This document shows positions 27,552 to 36,995 of a stretch of 64,000 bases of DNA, one piece after another. Every line of letters starts with the position of its first letter. The first letter of the stretch is position 1. This DNA comes from G963422445 sp963422445 (GTDB lineage: Bacteria; Pseudomonadota; Alphaproteobacteria; Thalassobaculales; Thalassobaculaceae), in the NCBI GenBank assembly GCA_963422445.2, contig OY729512.2, positions 4,836,001 to 4,900,000 of the forward strand, given 5' to 3'. The position numbers were made by a program, and so were the translations under genes. Below the pieces are notes generated by a model that ran no database searches, had not been told where the DNA came from, and was given only the letters and a program-made list of their open reading frames with translations.

Positions 27552-28601
27552 ATGGCAACGCTCGGCCCGGTTACCGATATCCACCGCTTTGACGAGCAAC
27601 GTCTCGCCCGTTATCTCGCCGACAACGGTATGCCCGAATGTAGGAGCGGCATCGAGGTCGAACAGTTCCAGGGCGGCCAATCGAACCCGACCTTCGCCAT
27701 CAGCGCCGGCAGTCGGCGCTATGTCCTGCGCAAGAAACCGCCCGGCAAGCTTCTGCCTTCGGCCCATTTGATCGAGCGCGAATATCGGATCATGGCAGCT
27801 CTGGCTGACAGTGGCGTCCCGGTTCCGGTCATGCGCCATCTGTGTGAAGATCCGGCGGTCATCGGCACCGCGTTTTTCGTGATGGATTATATGGACGGCC
27901 GGGTGGTCGACGACACGTCGCTGCCGGGCGATTTCACCCCGGCCGAACGCGGCACCATCTATGATTCGATGAACCAGGTTCTCGCCACGCTCCACAATGT
28001 CGACTACCAGGCCGCCGCGCTCGGTGACTACGGCAAACCGGAAAATTATATCGGCCGCCAGATCGATCGCTGGACCCGGCAGTTCGAAGCGGCCAAGACC
28101 GATCCGATGCCGGCAATGGACGCGTTGATCAGTTGGCTGCCCCTGAACCGTCCGCAAGGAGACGAAGTCTCTATCGCGCATGGCGACTTCCGCATGGGCA
28201 ACCTGATGCTGCACCCGACCGAGCCGAAGGTCATCGCAGTTCTCGACTGGGAATTGTCGACCCTCGGTCATCCTCTGTCGGATCTTGCCTACAACATCAT
28301 GCCCTTCAGCCTGGCACATGACGGCACGTCGCTGAACGGTCTAGTCGGACTCGACCTCGCGGCCCATGGCATCCCCAACCAGGACGATTACATCGCCGCC
28401 TATGCCGAGCGCACCGGACGCGATGGCATCCCCGATTTCAAGTTTTATCTTGCATTTTCCTGTTTCCGGCTCGCCTCGATCGTCCAGGGTGTCTATGCAC
28501 GCGGCCTGCAAGGCAATGCCAGTTCGGAAAATGCTGTCGAAGTCGGCGCCAAGGCGCCACGTCTCGCCAACATCGGCTGGGAAATCGCCCAGTCGATGTA
28601 G
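27552..28601 (+). CDS. Phosphotransferase-family protein (APH/choline-kinase fold, ACAD10/11-like)
   Basis: 349 residues. ATP-site region FEQ/QGGQSNPTFAI and RKKPPGKLL; catalytic HGDFRMGNLMLHP; metal loop VLDWELSTLGHPLSDLAY. This is the aminoglycoside-phosphotransferase fold subtype encoded near acyl-CoA dehydrogenases. In mammals the corresponding domain of ACAD10/11 phosphorylates 4-hydroxyacyl-CoAs. A similar role in 4-hydroxy acid breakdown is plausible here, given the SDR upstream and three acyl-CoA dehydrogenases further on, but is inference. Confidence 0.88.
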   Translation: MATLGPVTDIHRFDEQRLARYLADNGMPECRSGIEVEQFQGGQSNPTFAISAGSRRYVLRKKPPGKLLPSAHLIEREYRIMAALADSGVPVPVMRHLCEDPAVIGTAFFVMDYMDGRVVDDTSLPGDFTPAERGTIYDSMNQVLATLHNVDYQAAALGDYGKPENYIGRQIDRWTRQFEAAKTDPMPAMDALISWLPLNRPQGDEVSIAHGDFRMGNLMLHPTEPKVIAVLDWELSTLGHPLSDLAYNIMPFSLAHDGTSLNGLVGLDLAAHGIPNQDDYIAAYAERTGRDGIPDFKFYLAFSCFRLASIVQGVYARGLQGNASSENAVEVGAKAPRLANIGWEIAQSM

Positions 28602-28981
28602 CCATGGACGCCGCGCAAGTAGAGTCATACCAATCCGGAAAAGCCTCGATCAGTTTTTTCGGTGTTGCGAGCTGCCTCATTGCGGGTGACGGCCCATGAT
28701 CCGGAGATCAGCAATCTGATCCGCTGGTTATCGATCGGGGAGATGCCCAAGCCTGCCGGATTACGTCCCGCACATCTTCGACGGTTGGGACTATCCGGTT
28801 TGCAAGGACAATGCTCGCAGGCCCGACGACGAGGGTTTCGACAAGTTCGGAATGCGGAGCAGCCGCGCTATCGACAGGATGCCGGGTCTTCTCCCCTGTG
28901 TTGGCGCGGATCCGGACAGGGCCGATGGCCATCAGCGTGGTCACGGACACGGTCGGGACTACCCATGGCGGTGCCACCGAA
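28602..28981. other. Gene-free stretch after the APH-like gene
   Basis: 380 bp. Only short shadow frames; no repeat or RNA recognised. It separates the host operon from the nuclease remnant. Confidence 0.4.
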
Positions 28982-29174
28982 TCAGCGGCGCGGCAGCCGG
29001 GAACTTCGTGCTGTCTCCTGACGGAAATAACGGGACTGATCCAGAGCGCGCATCTGTCGGGCAGAGATCGTCCAGTTTGCCTGGCGGTGTTCAACTCCCC
29101 GCCGTGACCGCTTGCAAGCCACCATCTCCCAGCCCCGAAACACCACCGCCAGACCGACATGCTGGATGACTCAA

Positions 29175-31293
29175 CCCAAGTTGGCAGTTTTTTTCCACTG
29201 CCCGTGCCTGATCGGGGGATGTTTGCGGCCTGAGAACATCACATATTTAGCTCTTCCATCGCCTGAACTTCTATATGATGGATGTGGGCGCCCGGAAATC
29301 TTTTGTGGGGCCAGGACTTTGTCGTTGCGTCGATATCCCCCTTGCCACGCGCGCCGGCGCGCGTGTCCGGGCAACACATCGCCAACCCTTCGCCCGCGCC
29401 ATGTACATCAAGGCTCCTAGGACCCACACGACAAGGACGGCAAGCCCGTCCGAAGCCGCAGGCTGATGCTCTCCCAGCGCGTCGGCGACAGGGTGCGCCA
29501 CAGGACGCTGGTCAATCTCGGCCCCCACGATCCGATCCCGCGCGAGAAGTGGACGGAGGTCACCGACCTCGCCGAGGCGCTGCTCCACGGCCGCCCGCCG
29601 CTGCTCGAAGCCGCGCCGGACATGCCGGCCGAGCCGAGGACATCGTCGCCAGGCTCAGGACCAGGGGGGTCCACAGCGAAGCGGTGCAGGAAGAGGCGCG
29701 CCAGCCCGACATCGCCACCGTCGCCCGCGATACCCTGGAGCACGAGACCCCGCGCACGGTCGGCTGCGAGCGCCTGTGCCTCAAGGCCCCGACGATCCCG
29801 GCTTTGCCGACATCCTCCACGACCGGGACATCAAGGGTCGCGAAGGGCGCATCGCGCGCGCTGCTCGTCGCCAGGGTGGTGATCCCGCCAGCGCGCGCGA
29901 GACCAGCCGCTGGCGACGCCGCGACAGTGCGACCGCCGCGCTTCTTCCGTTGGCCGGCGACCGCAAGGCGCTGCGGCGCAAGATGCTTGACCGCATCGGC
30001 GCCCTTCTCTGGCGCCACCGGGCCGCCATCCAGCGGGAGCTGTTCAACCGTGAGCGCTCGCTGCTCGACATCCCCGACACCATCGCCTTCTACGATCTCA
30101 CCAACCTTCACGACCACGGCCACACGCACGGAGAGCTCCCCGCTTCGGGCGCGCGAGGCAGAAGCGCGACGCTTGTCCCCTGATCACGCTGGCGCCGGCT
30201 TCCCGCGCAGGTGCGAGATCCGGCCGGGCACCGCGCGCGAGCCAGGCTGGCTGGAGGACGCGCTGGCCCGGCTCGAGGCGGTGTGCGGCGGCACCGCGTC
30301 GAAGCCCACGGTGGTCATGGACGCGGGCATCGCCACCGAGGAGAACATCCTGTGGCTGGGCGAGCAGGGCTACGACTGGATCGCCCTCGGCCGGGGCGGC
30401 AAGCCGCCGCCCGAGGGCGGCGGCGAGGTCTTGCTGATCACCAGTGCGCATCACGAGGGGCGTGCCTGGCACCGCGCCGCCGAGAAGGGCGCGGCGCGGC
30501 TCTCTGTCGTCAGCGAGGGCAAGAAGAAGGCCGAGAGCGCGATCCTGGGCCTGAGGAGGACCCGCTTCGAGGCGGCGCTGGAAAGGCTCCACAGCGGCCT
30601 CCCGGTCAAGGGTCGCCTCAAGCGCTACGACAGGGTGCTGGAGAGCATAGGACGCCTCAAGCAGCGCTTCCCTGCGGTCGCCAGGCCCTACGAGATCACG
30701 CTCGAGACGGCGGACACCGGCGCCAACCCGTCTGCCGTTCGCTTCAAGCGCAGGCCGCTATACGACGAGGCCGATGGGCTGCGCACCAGACACGTCGACC
30801 GGGATATCGAGACGGTCCTGCGGACCGACTGGCGTCTCACCGACATCGAGGCCCCCTTCCGCAGCCTGAAATCCGAGCTCGGCCTTCGCCCGATCTGCCA
30901 CCAGCGCGACCGTCGCATCGCGGCCCACCTGCGGATCGCCGTGCTGGCCTGTCACGCCGTGCATCTGATCCGTACCCGGCTCGCCGCACGGACATCCACA
31001 AGTGCGGGGCATCGGTCCGCGACGGTCCTGCGGAGCTGGGTGCGGATCACCACGCGCCTGCGCCAGACCGACGCCACGTTGATCGTCAAGCGCCAGGACA
31101 CGCGCCCGGCCGCCGAGTATGCCGAAATCTCCTCGGCAGCGGCCGTGGAACCCGCCATCCACCGCAGGAGGGCCCGTCTGACGAGCTGACAGAAGCCAAC
31201 AAAATGTCGGGCCATGTTGAAATCGGCCGAGAAAAATATCACCCATATCAAAGCGATAAAGGACAACGGAACAAAAAAAGTGCCAACTTGGGG
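29175..31293. mobile_element. IS1634-family element (decayed)
   Basis: About 2.1 kb. The ends are inverted: CCCAAGTTGGCA followed by a T-rich run on the left, and the matching CTTGGG-terminated repeat on the right. No clear target duplication was found, so a deletion at one side may have followed the insertion. It lies inside the nuclease remnant. Confidence 0.8.
29401..31189 (+). pseudogene. IS1634-family transposase with several frameshifts
   Basis: The protein can be followed through shifting frames: MYIKAPRTH, then DGKPVRS...LMLSQRVGDRVRHRTLVNLG, VARLRTRGVHSE, then FNRERSLLDIPDTIAFYDLT, then the long intact C-terminal half (VVMDAGIATEENILWL, RHVDRDIETVLRTDWRLTDIEAPFRSLKSELGLRPICHQ split over catalytic and C-terminal parts). 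At least four frame changes lie in the first half, so it is dead. Confidence 0.85.
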
Positions 31294-31807
31294 TAAGATA
31301 GCGACGCCGCAAGGTCGCGTGCTCAGATACCCCCGCAGTTGCTGCCGTGCTTTTGCCAGTGCCGTCACCACGTGCTTGGTCGGGTCCCTGGTCTCGCCAC
31401 ACTTCAGGTATTTCAACTCGATCACATAGCCGAAGGCGGTCGTCGAATAGCGGACCGTGTACGGTCCAGATACAGATCCCGAATCCGTGTTGTTCGGCTT
31501 CAGAATGCACCAGAAAACGTTCCCACAGGCCGAAATACGCCATGACCGTTTGCACGACCTTTTCGCCGGAAATTGAATCGCGAATCCTGGTCTGCCGGGC
31601 GAAAGCCTCTGACAAACACTCCAGCGCCGGCCGCCAGTCGCCGCGACGGGCCATGTCAGCCACGAGCCGGATGAACCTTCGGGACTCAATGGAAACCATG
31701 TCGGCGTCCTGCCAGGCGTCCCGCAGAAAGCCGTAAATCAGACGCCGGATCGTCTCGTTGGTAATGCCGAGTTCGGTCAGCTCGTCGTCAGCGCCAAGGA
31801 TGCTCAA

Positions 31808-32132
31808 GCGTCACGGCGTCGCGATCGATGCTGATGATGCGCAGAGCCGGCGGCTTGCGCATCATCAACGCCCCCCGGATGACTTTCGATGTAGACATCG
31901 GGCGGTGGCATCAGCGCAATCAGCGTCTGACACAAACCCGCCGTCGGCGCCGATCCGAAAGACCCCATCCACCGCTCCCGTTACACGAGAGCGTCACCCA
32001 TAGACCGGCGATTCTATAACGTCAAGATAAAAAAAACAGGAACTCGACAACACAACTCCAGCACCCACAATCATCCCACCACCGTCAGCAACGTGGTATC
32101 TAGGCAGTTACCAGGATTCAACGGTATTGGTA
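31808..32132. other. Gene-free stretch
   Basis: 325 bp between the nuclease remnant and the acyl-CoA dehydrogenase stop. It may hold traces of the lost nuclease N-terminus (minus strand RALRIISIDRDAVTLEHP-like frame, 31800-31870). A terminator for the long minus-strand operon is expected here, but none is clear. Confidence 0.4.
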
Positions 32133-33338
32133 TTAATCGTTGCGCCGGAATTCCTGCTTCGCAATGGCCTCAAGATGAACTTCGTCCGGCCCGTCGGCCA
32201 ACCGCAGAACCCGGCTGTGGCCGTAGGCGCGCGCCAGCTTGAATTCCTGGCTGACACCGCCGCCGCCATGCACCTGGATCGCCTCATCGACGATCTCGGT
32301 TGCCATCCGGGTTGCCGCCACCTTGATCATCGCGATTTCTTTGCGCGCCGCCTTGTTGCCGACGGTGTCCATCTTGTGAGCGGCATGCAACACCAGCAGA
32401 CGGGTCGAATCGATCCTGATCCGTGCTTCCGCGACCTTGTGGCGCAACGCCCCCATCTCGGACAGCCTCTGGCCAAAGGCAACCCGCGAGTTGGCCCGCG
32501 TCTTCATCGCCTCGAGCGCCCGTTCGGCTTGGCCGATACACCGCATGCAGTGATGGATGCGCCCTGGACCGAGCCGGCCTTGCGCAATCTCGAACCCCCG
32601 ACCCTCGCCCAGCAGCATGTTGCTGGCAGGCACCCTGACATTGTCGAAGGTCACGTCGCCATGGCCATGCGGTGCATGATCGTAGCCATAGACTGTCAGC
32701 GCCCGGTTGATGGTGATACCCGGCGTGTCGACCGGCACCAGGATCATCGATTGTTGTTGGTGGCGAGGCACTTTAAAATCAGTCTTGCCCATAAAAATGA
32801 GGATCTTGCAACGCCGGTCGAGGATCCCCGATGTCCACCATTTACGGCCGCTAATGACATAGTCGTCGCCGTCGCGCGTGATACTGGACTCGATATTGGT
32901 CGCGTCCGACGATGCCACAGCCGGTTCGGTCATCGCGAATGCCGAGCGGATCTCGCCAGCCAGCAACGGTTTGAGCCATTTTTCCTTGTGTTCTTCCGTG
33001 CCGTAGCGTTCCAGAACCTCCATGTTACCGGTATCCGGCGCCGAGCAGTTGAAGACCTCCGAACCGAAGGACACCCGTCCCATGACCTCGGATATCGGGG
33101 CGTATTCGAGATTGGTCAGTCCCGCCCCCTTGTCCGATTCCGGCAGAAACAGATTCCAGAGCCCGGCAGCGTTTGCCCTCGCCTTCAACTCGTTCAGGAC
33201 CGGCGGGCAATCCCAGCGGTCTTCGGCCTCTTCGATCTGCCGGTAATAGAGTTCCTCGTTGGGATAGACGTGTTCGTCCATGAATGCCTGAACGCGGGCA
33301 CGGAGTTTTTGCGAGCGCTCGGTCATTTCCGGAATCAT
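32133..33338 (-). CDS. Acyl-CoA dehydrogenase (long-chain/ACAD10-11-like)
   Basis: 401 residues, FAD-dependent alpha,beta-dehydrogenation of an acyl-CoA. Typical blocks: FAMTEPAVASSDATN (FAD/substrate loop), DYVISGRKWWTSG, GPGRIHHCMRCIGQAERAL and the C-terminal IQVHGGGGVSQEFKLAR region. Last gene of the minus-strand catabolic operon, 38 bp after the preceding dehydrogenase. The IQVHGG...QE pattern suits ACAD10/11-type enzymes. Confidence 0.92.
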   Translation of the reverse strand: MIPEMTERSQKLRARVQAFMDEHVYPNEELYYRQIEEAEDRWDCPPVLNELKARANAAGLWNLFLPESDKGAGLTNLEYAPISEVMGRVSFGSEVFNCSAPDTGNMEVLERYGTEEHKEKWLKPLLAGEIRSAFAMTEPAVASSDATNIESSITRDGDDYVISGRKWWTSGILDRRCKILIFMGKTDFKVPRHQQQSMILVPVDTPGITINRALTVYGYDHAPHGHGDVTFDNVRVPASNMLLGEGRGFEIAQGRLGPGRIHHCMRCIGQAERALEAMKTRANSRVAFGQRLSEMGALRHKVAEARIRIDSTRLLVLHAAHKMDTVGNKAARKEIAMIKVAATRMATEIVDEAIQVHGGGGVSQEFKLARAYGHSRVLRLADGPDEVHLEAIAKQEFRRND

Positions 33339-33376
33339 ACGGATCTCCTCATCCTAGTCGTCATCGCGGCGCCGTC

Positions 33377-34510
33377 TCAGGCCAAAGCGGCAAAACGGCG
33401 CCTGTGGTGGTCAACATTCCCGAACAGGAGATCGATCATGCTCAACCGCTTGAAATAATGGCCGATCGCCATTTCGTCGGTCATCCCCATGCCGCCATGC
33501 AGCTGAATGCCGTCCTGTCCGATCTGCTTGCCGGCGTTGCCGACTTCGACCTTGGCCGCTGAAACTGCGCGGGCGCGATCACGCGGCGCCGCGTCATCAA
33601 TCACACCCGCCGACCGGTATGTGAGCGCCCGGGCAAATTCCCTGGCCGACAGCATCTCCACGGCACGATGCTGCAAGACCTGAAAACTGCCGATCGGACG
33701 CCCAAACTGTTCCCGCCCCTTCATATACTCGACGGTTAGCCGGACCGCCGCATCCATGGCTCCGACCGCCTCGGCGCAAAGCAGGACGCAGGCCCGGTCA
33801 ACCACCGCCTCGATGACCGGCATCGCGGCGTCGACCGCGCCAAGCACCGAGTCGTCTCCAATCGCGACATTTTCAAGACCGATCTCGGAGGCCCGCAAAC
33901 CGTCGATCGTCGGATAGGAGCGCAAGCTGACGCCAGCCGCGCCAGGATCAACCAGAAACAGGCTGACACCACCCTCGTCGGTGACGCCCCCGGCGGTCCG
34001 GGCTGAAACGATCAGATGATCAGCCGTTTCCGCATTGTAGACGACCGCCTTTTCGCCGTTCAGCACGTAACCGTTGCCACTCTTCGTCGCCGTCGTCTCG
34101 ACATGGCCAAGCGTAAAGCGCGCGCGGGGCTCAACATGCGCGAAAGCCAGGAGCGCGCTGCCATCGGCAACACTTGGCAGGATATCCGCCTTCTGGGTCT
34201 CGCTTCCCGCCCTGGCGATCGTGTCGGCCCCGAGCACTACGGTGCTCTGATAGGGCTCGACGACAAGGGCACGGCCCAGGCTTTCGAGAAGGACCGCGGT
34301 ATCGACGGTACCGCCGCCCAACCCGCCATTGGCCTCGGGGATCGGCAAGGCGAGCCAGCCGAGATCGGCGAAACGCGCCCAGATATCACGACTGAAACCG
34401 CCGTCGCCGGCCATGCTGCGACGCCGAACGTCAAAGGCATAGTCGTTCTGGACAAAACGGTCCGCGCTTTCCGCCAGCAATTTCTGGTCGTCGTTGAATG
34501 CGAAACTCAT
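33377..34510 (-). CDS. Acyl-CoA dehydrogenase, small-subunit type
   Basis: 377 residues from ATG 34510 (MSFAFNDDQKLLAES), with GAGAGGA about eleven bases upstream. The frame is open to 34879, but that part overlaps the neighbouring gene. Blocks include LGWLALPIPEANGGLGGG, EYMKGREQFGRPIGSFQVLQHR split around residue 250 and IQLHGGMGMTDEMAIGHYFKR. Paired large and small dehydrogenase genes like this one and the next often encode heteromeric enzymes for steroid or branched acyl-CoA side chains. Confidence 0.9.
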   Translation of the reverse strand: MSFAFNDDQKLLAESADRFVQNDYAFDVRRRSMAGDGGFSRDIWARFADLGWLALPIPEANGGLGGGTVDTAVLLESLGRALVVEPYQSTVVLGADTIARAGSETQKADILPSVADGSALLAFAHVEPRARFTLGHVETTATKSGNGYVLNGEKAVVYNAETADHLIVSARTAGGVTDEGGVSLFLVDPGAAGVSLRSYPTIDGLRASEIGLENVAIGDDSVLGAVDAAMPVIEAVVDRACVLLCAEAVGAMDAAVRLTVEYMKGREQFGRPIGSFQVLQHRAVEMLSAREFARALTYRSAGVIDDAAPRDRARAVSAAKVEVGNAGKQIGQDGIQLHGGMGMTDEMAIGHYFKRLSMIDLLFGNVDHHRRRFAALA

Positions 34511-34550
34511 CGGATTGTCGATCCTCTCAGCATCCGGCCGGACTGCCCCG

Positions 34551-35747
34551 TCAAAGCCCCAGTACTGCCTTTGCAATGATGTTTTTCTGGATTTCGTTGG
34601 ACCCGCCGTAAATCGACGCCTTGCGCCAGTTGAAGTAATGCGGCGCAACTGATGCTGCGTGTTCCGGGCCGATCGGATCCTCATTCCAGCCGTCCGACAT
34701 CGCTTCGGGCACAAACGGATGGGCATAGTTGCCGACCGCCTCGAACAACAGTTCGGTAATTCCCTGTTGCACTTCGGTGCCGCGGATCTTGAGGAACGAG
34801 GCCTCCGGGCCCGGGCCTTTGCCGCTGCTTTCGTCTGACAGGATGCGCAGAACCACCGACTCAAGGGCCAACAAGTCAATTTCGATCGACGCGACCTTGT
34901 CCCGGAAGGCCGGATCCTCGATCAGCGGACAGCCTTCATGCTGCTCTATCGAGGCGATGTCCTTCAAACGCCTGAGCTGGGCCTTCGAACGGCCGACCGC
35001 CGCGATGCTGGTGCGTTCGTGGCCGAGAAGATATTTCGCGTAGGTCCAGCCCTTATTTTCTTCTCCGACGCGATTGCCCACGGGAACCTCCACGTCCTCC
35101 AGAAACACGTCATTGATTTCGGTACTACCATCGATCGTCCGGATCGGCCGAACGGTCACGCCGGACTGGTCCATGTCGACAAGCAGGAAGGTGATGCCTT
35201 CCTGACGCTTGCCCTCGTCGGATGTCCGGGTGAGGCAGAACATCATGTTCGCGTGTTGCGCCAGACTGGTCCAGGTCTTCTGCCCGTTGACGATGTAATG
35301 GTCGCCCTTGAGTACCGCTCGGGTCCGCAACGAGGCCAGGTCGGAACCGGACCCCGGTTCCGAATAACCCTGGCACCACCAATCCTCGGAGCGTAAAATC
35401 CGCGGCAGGAAATGCGCTTTCTGGGCGTCACTGCCGAATTCAATCAGGACCGGCGCGACCATGGTCACGCCAAAGGCGATGACCGGCGGCGCGCCGGCGG
35501 CGGCGCACTCTTCCTCAAAAATATGCTTCTGCATCGGCGTCCAGCCGGTGCCGCCAACAGCGATCGGCCAGTTGGGCGCCATCCAGCCCTTCGCGTAAAG
35601 CTTCTTCTGCCAGGTTTCGTGATCATCCTTGCTCAGCCGGAACCCGGTCATGGTCTTGCGTCTGACCGAGGCGGGAATCTCCGCGGCAAGAAAATTCCTG
35701 ACCTCGTCACGGAACGATTCTTCGTCGGGTGTCAATACCAGTTCCAC
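34551..35747 (-). CDS. Acyl-CoA dehydrogenase, large-subunit type
   Basis: 398 residues. GTG start at 35747 with AGGAGGG four to five bases upstream, so the start is well supported. Contains GYSEPGSGSDLASL, YIVNGQKTWTSLAQ and GSNEIQKNIIAKAVLGL at the end, where the conserved base region and RXXGGS-type ends of the family are found. The downstream partner is 40 bp away. Probably forms a complex with the 33377 product. Confidence 0.92.
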   Translation of the reverse strand: MELVLTPDEESFRDEVRNFLAAEIPASVRRKTMTGFRLSKDDHETWQKKLYAKGWMAPNWPIAVGGTGWTPMQKHIFEEECAAAGAPPVIAFGVTMVAPVLIEFGSDAQKAHFLPRILRSEDWWCQGYSEPGSGSDLASLRTRAVLKGDHYIVNGQKTWTSLAQHANMMFCLTRTSDEGKRQEGITFLLVDMDQSGVTVRPIRTIDGSTEINDVFLEDVEVPVGNRVGEENKGWTYAKYLLGHERTSIAAVGRSKAQLRRLKDIASIEQHEGCPLIEDPAFRDKVASIEIDLLALESVVLRILSDESSGKGPGPEASFLKIRGTEVQQGITELLFEAVGNYAHPFVPEAMSDGWNEDPIGPEHAASVAPHYFNWRKASIYGGSNEIQKNIIAKAVLGL

Positions 35748-35759
35748 GCGTCCCTCCTG

Positions 35760-36941
35760 TCAAATCACTTCGAACAGGCCAGCGACCCCCATGCCGCCGC
35801 CGACACACATTGTGACGACGACATTGCGGGCGCCCCGCCGCTTGCCCTCGATCAGGGCATGCCCGGTCATGCGCGCGCCGCTCATGCCATAGGGATGGCC
35901 GATCGAAATCGACCCGCCGCTGACATTGAGCCTGTCATTGGGAATGCCGAGCCGGTCACGGCAATACAGAACCTGTACCGCGAACGCTTCATTGAGTTCC
36001 CAGAGATCGATATCGTTCATGGTCAGGCCATGACGTTCGAGCAGACGCGGCACGGCGAACACCGGGCCGATTCCCATCTCGTCCGGCTCGCAGCCGGCAA
36101 CGGCGAGGCCCTTATAGATCCCGAGCGGCTCGATATTGCGTTGCTCAGCGAGCTTGCTGTCCATGATCACGCAGGCAGAAGCGCCGTCGGAAAGCTGACT
36201 GGCGTTCCCCGCGGTGACGAAATGGTCCGCCCCGCGCACCGGTTCGAGCCCAGTGAGACCTTCCATATTGGTTTCCGGACGATTGCCTTCGTCCTTTTCG
36301 AGTACGATATCCTTGGCGCTGATGTCCCCGGACTCCCTGTCCTTGACCAGCATGGTTGACGGCAAGGGCACGATCTCGTCGTCAAACCGCCCGGCCTGCT
36401 GCGCCGCAGCCGTCCGCTGCTGACTCTGCAAGGCGTATTCGTCCTGGGCCTCGCGGCTGACCCCATATCGATGACCAACCGTATCGGCGGTCTCGATCAT
36501 CGGCATCCAGAGTTCCGGTTTGGTCCCCATCAAACCGGACTCGGTGTAGTTGTTGGTGTTCATGTTCGGCTGGATCAGGCTGATCGACTCGATTCCGCCG
36601 GCAACCGCTGCCGGCACCTGGTCCATGACCACGCGCTGCGCCGCCATTGAGATGCTTTGCAAGCCGGAACTGCAAAACCGGTTGACCGTGGTCCCGGCCG
36701 CCGACACCGGCAAACCGCCACCAAGAACGCATTGCCGCGCGATATTATGCCCGGTCGCCCCTTCGGGAAAACCGCAGCCAATGATGACGTCTTCGATTTC
36801 CGCCGGATCGACGCCCGAACGCTCGACCGCATGTTTGACGACATGGCCGCCGAGCACCGCACCGTGCGTGTTGTTGAAGGCGCCCCGAAAGGCCTTGCCG
36901 ATCGGCGTGCGCGCCGTGGATACGATTACTGCTTCCCGCAT
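35760..36941 (-). CDS. Acetyl-CoA C-acyltransferase (thiolase)
   Basis: 393 residues. Acylated Cys near residue 90 in TTVNRFCSSGLQ, GHPYGMSGARM with the catalytic His, and the second Cys in MCVGGGMG near the C-terminus. It ends beta-oxidation by cleaving a 3-ketoacyl-CoA. Only 12 bp separate it from the dehydrogenase downstream, within one operon. Confidence 0.94.
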   Translation of the reverse strand: MREAVIVSTARTPIGKAFRGAFNNTHGAVLGGHVVKHAVERSGVDPAEIEDVIIGCGFPEGATGHNIARQCVLGGGLPVSAAGTTVNRFCSSGLQSISMAAQRVVMDQVPAAVAGGIESISLIQPNMNTNNYTESGLMGTKPELWMPMIETADTVGHRYGVSREAQDEYALQSQQRTAAAQQAGRFDDEIVPLPSTMLVKDRESGDISAKDIVLEKDEGNRPETNMEGLTGLEPVRGADHFVTAGNASQLSDGASACVIMDSKLAEQRNIEPLGIYKGLAVAGCEPDEMGIGPVFAVPRLLERHGLTMNDIDLWELNEAFAVQVLYCRDRLGIPNDRLNVSGGSISIGHPYGMSGARMTGHALIEGKRRGARNVVVTMCVGGGMGVAGLFEVI

Positions 36942-36995
36942 GGCATTTTTCCCTGTGACAACGCTGCCGGCGCAGCCGTCGTTGCTTTCCCACGA

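Larger units (their letters stand above)
28982..31807 (-). pseudogene. AAA-ATPase-like/PD-(D/E)XK nuclease gene, C-terminal remnant split by an IS1634 element
   Basis: Minus strand, right part (31294-31807): ELGITNETIRRLIYGFL and YFGLWERFLVHSEAEQ. After one frameshift near 31480 comes AFGYVIELKYLK, the nuclease-core signature of this family (the E-x-K pair is in IELK). Across the IS, the minus strand resumes at 29174 with VGLAVVFRGWEMVA, the family C-terminal motif, and stops at 28982. The ATPase N-terminus is missing. The family (AAA-ATPase-like plus PDDEXK_9) is common, multi-copy and of unclear role, possibly phage defence. Confidence 0.65.

Noticed and set aside
28708..29160. 150-codon minus-strand frame beside the IS1634 element
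   Set aside because: The neighbouring frame on the same strand continues the nuclease C-terminus, so this frame is most likely its shadow.
32127..33458. 443-codon plus-strand frame across the acyl-CoA dehydrogenase
   Set aside because: Antisense of a well-supported enzyme gene with all family motifs on the minus strand.
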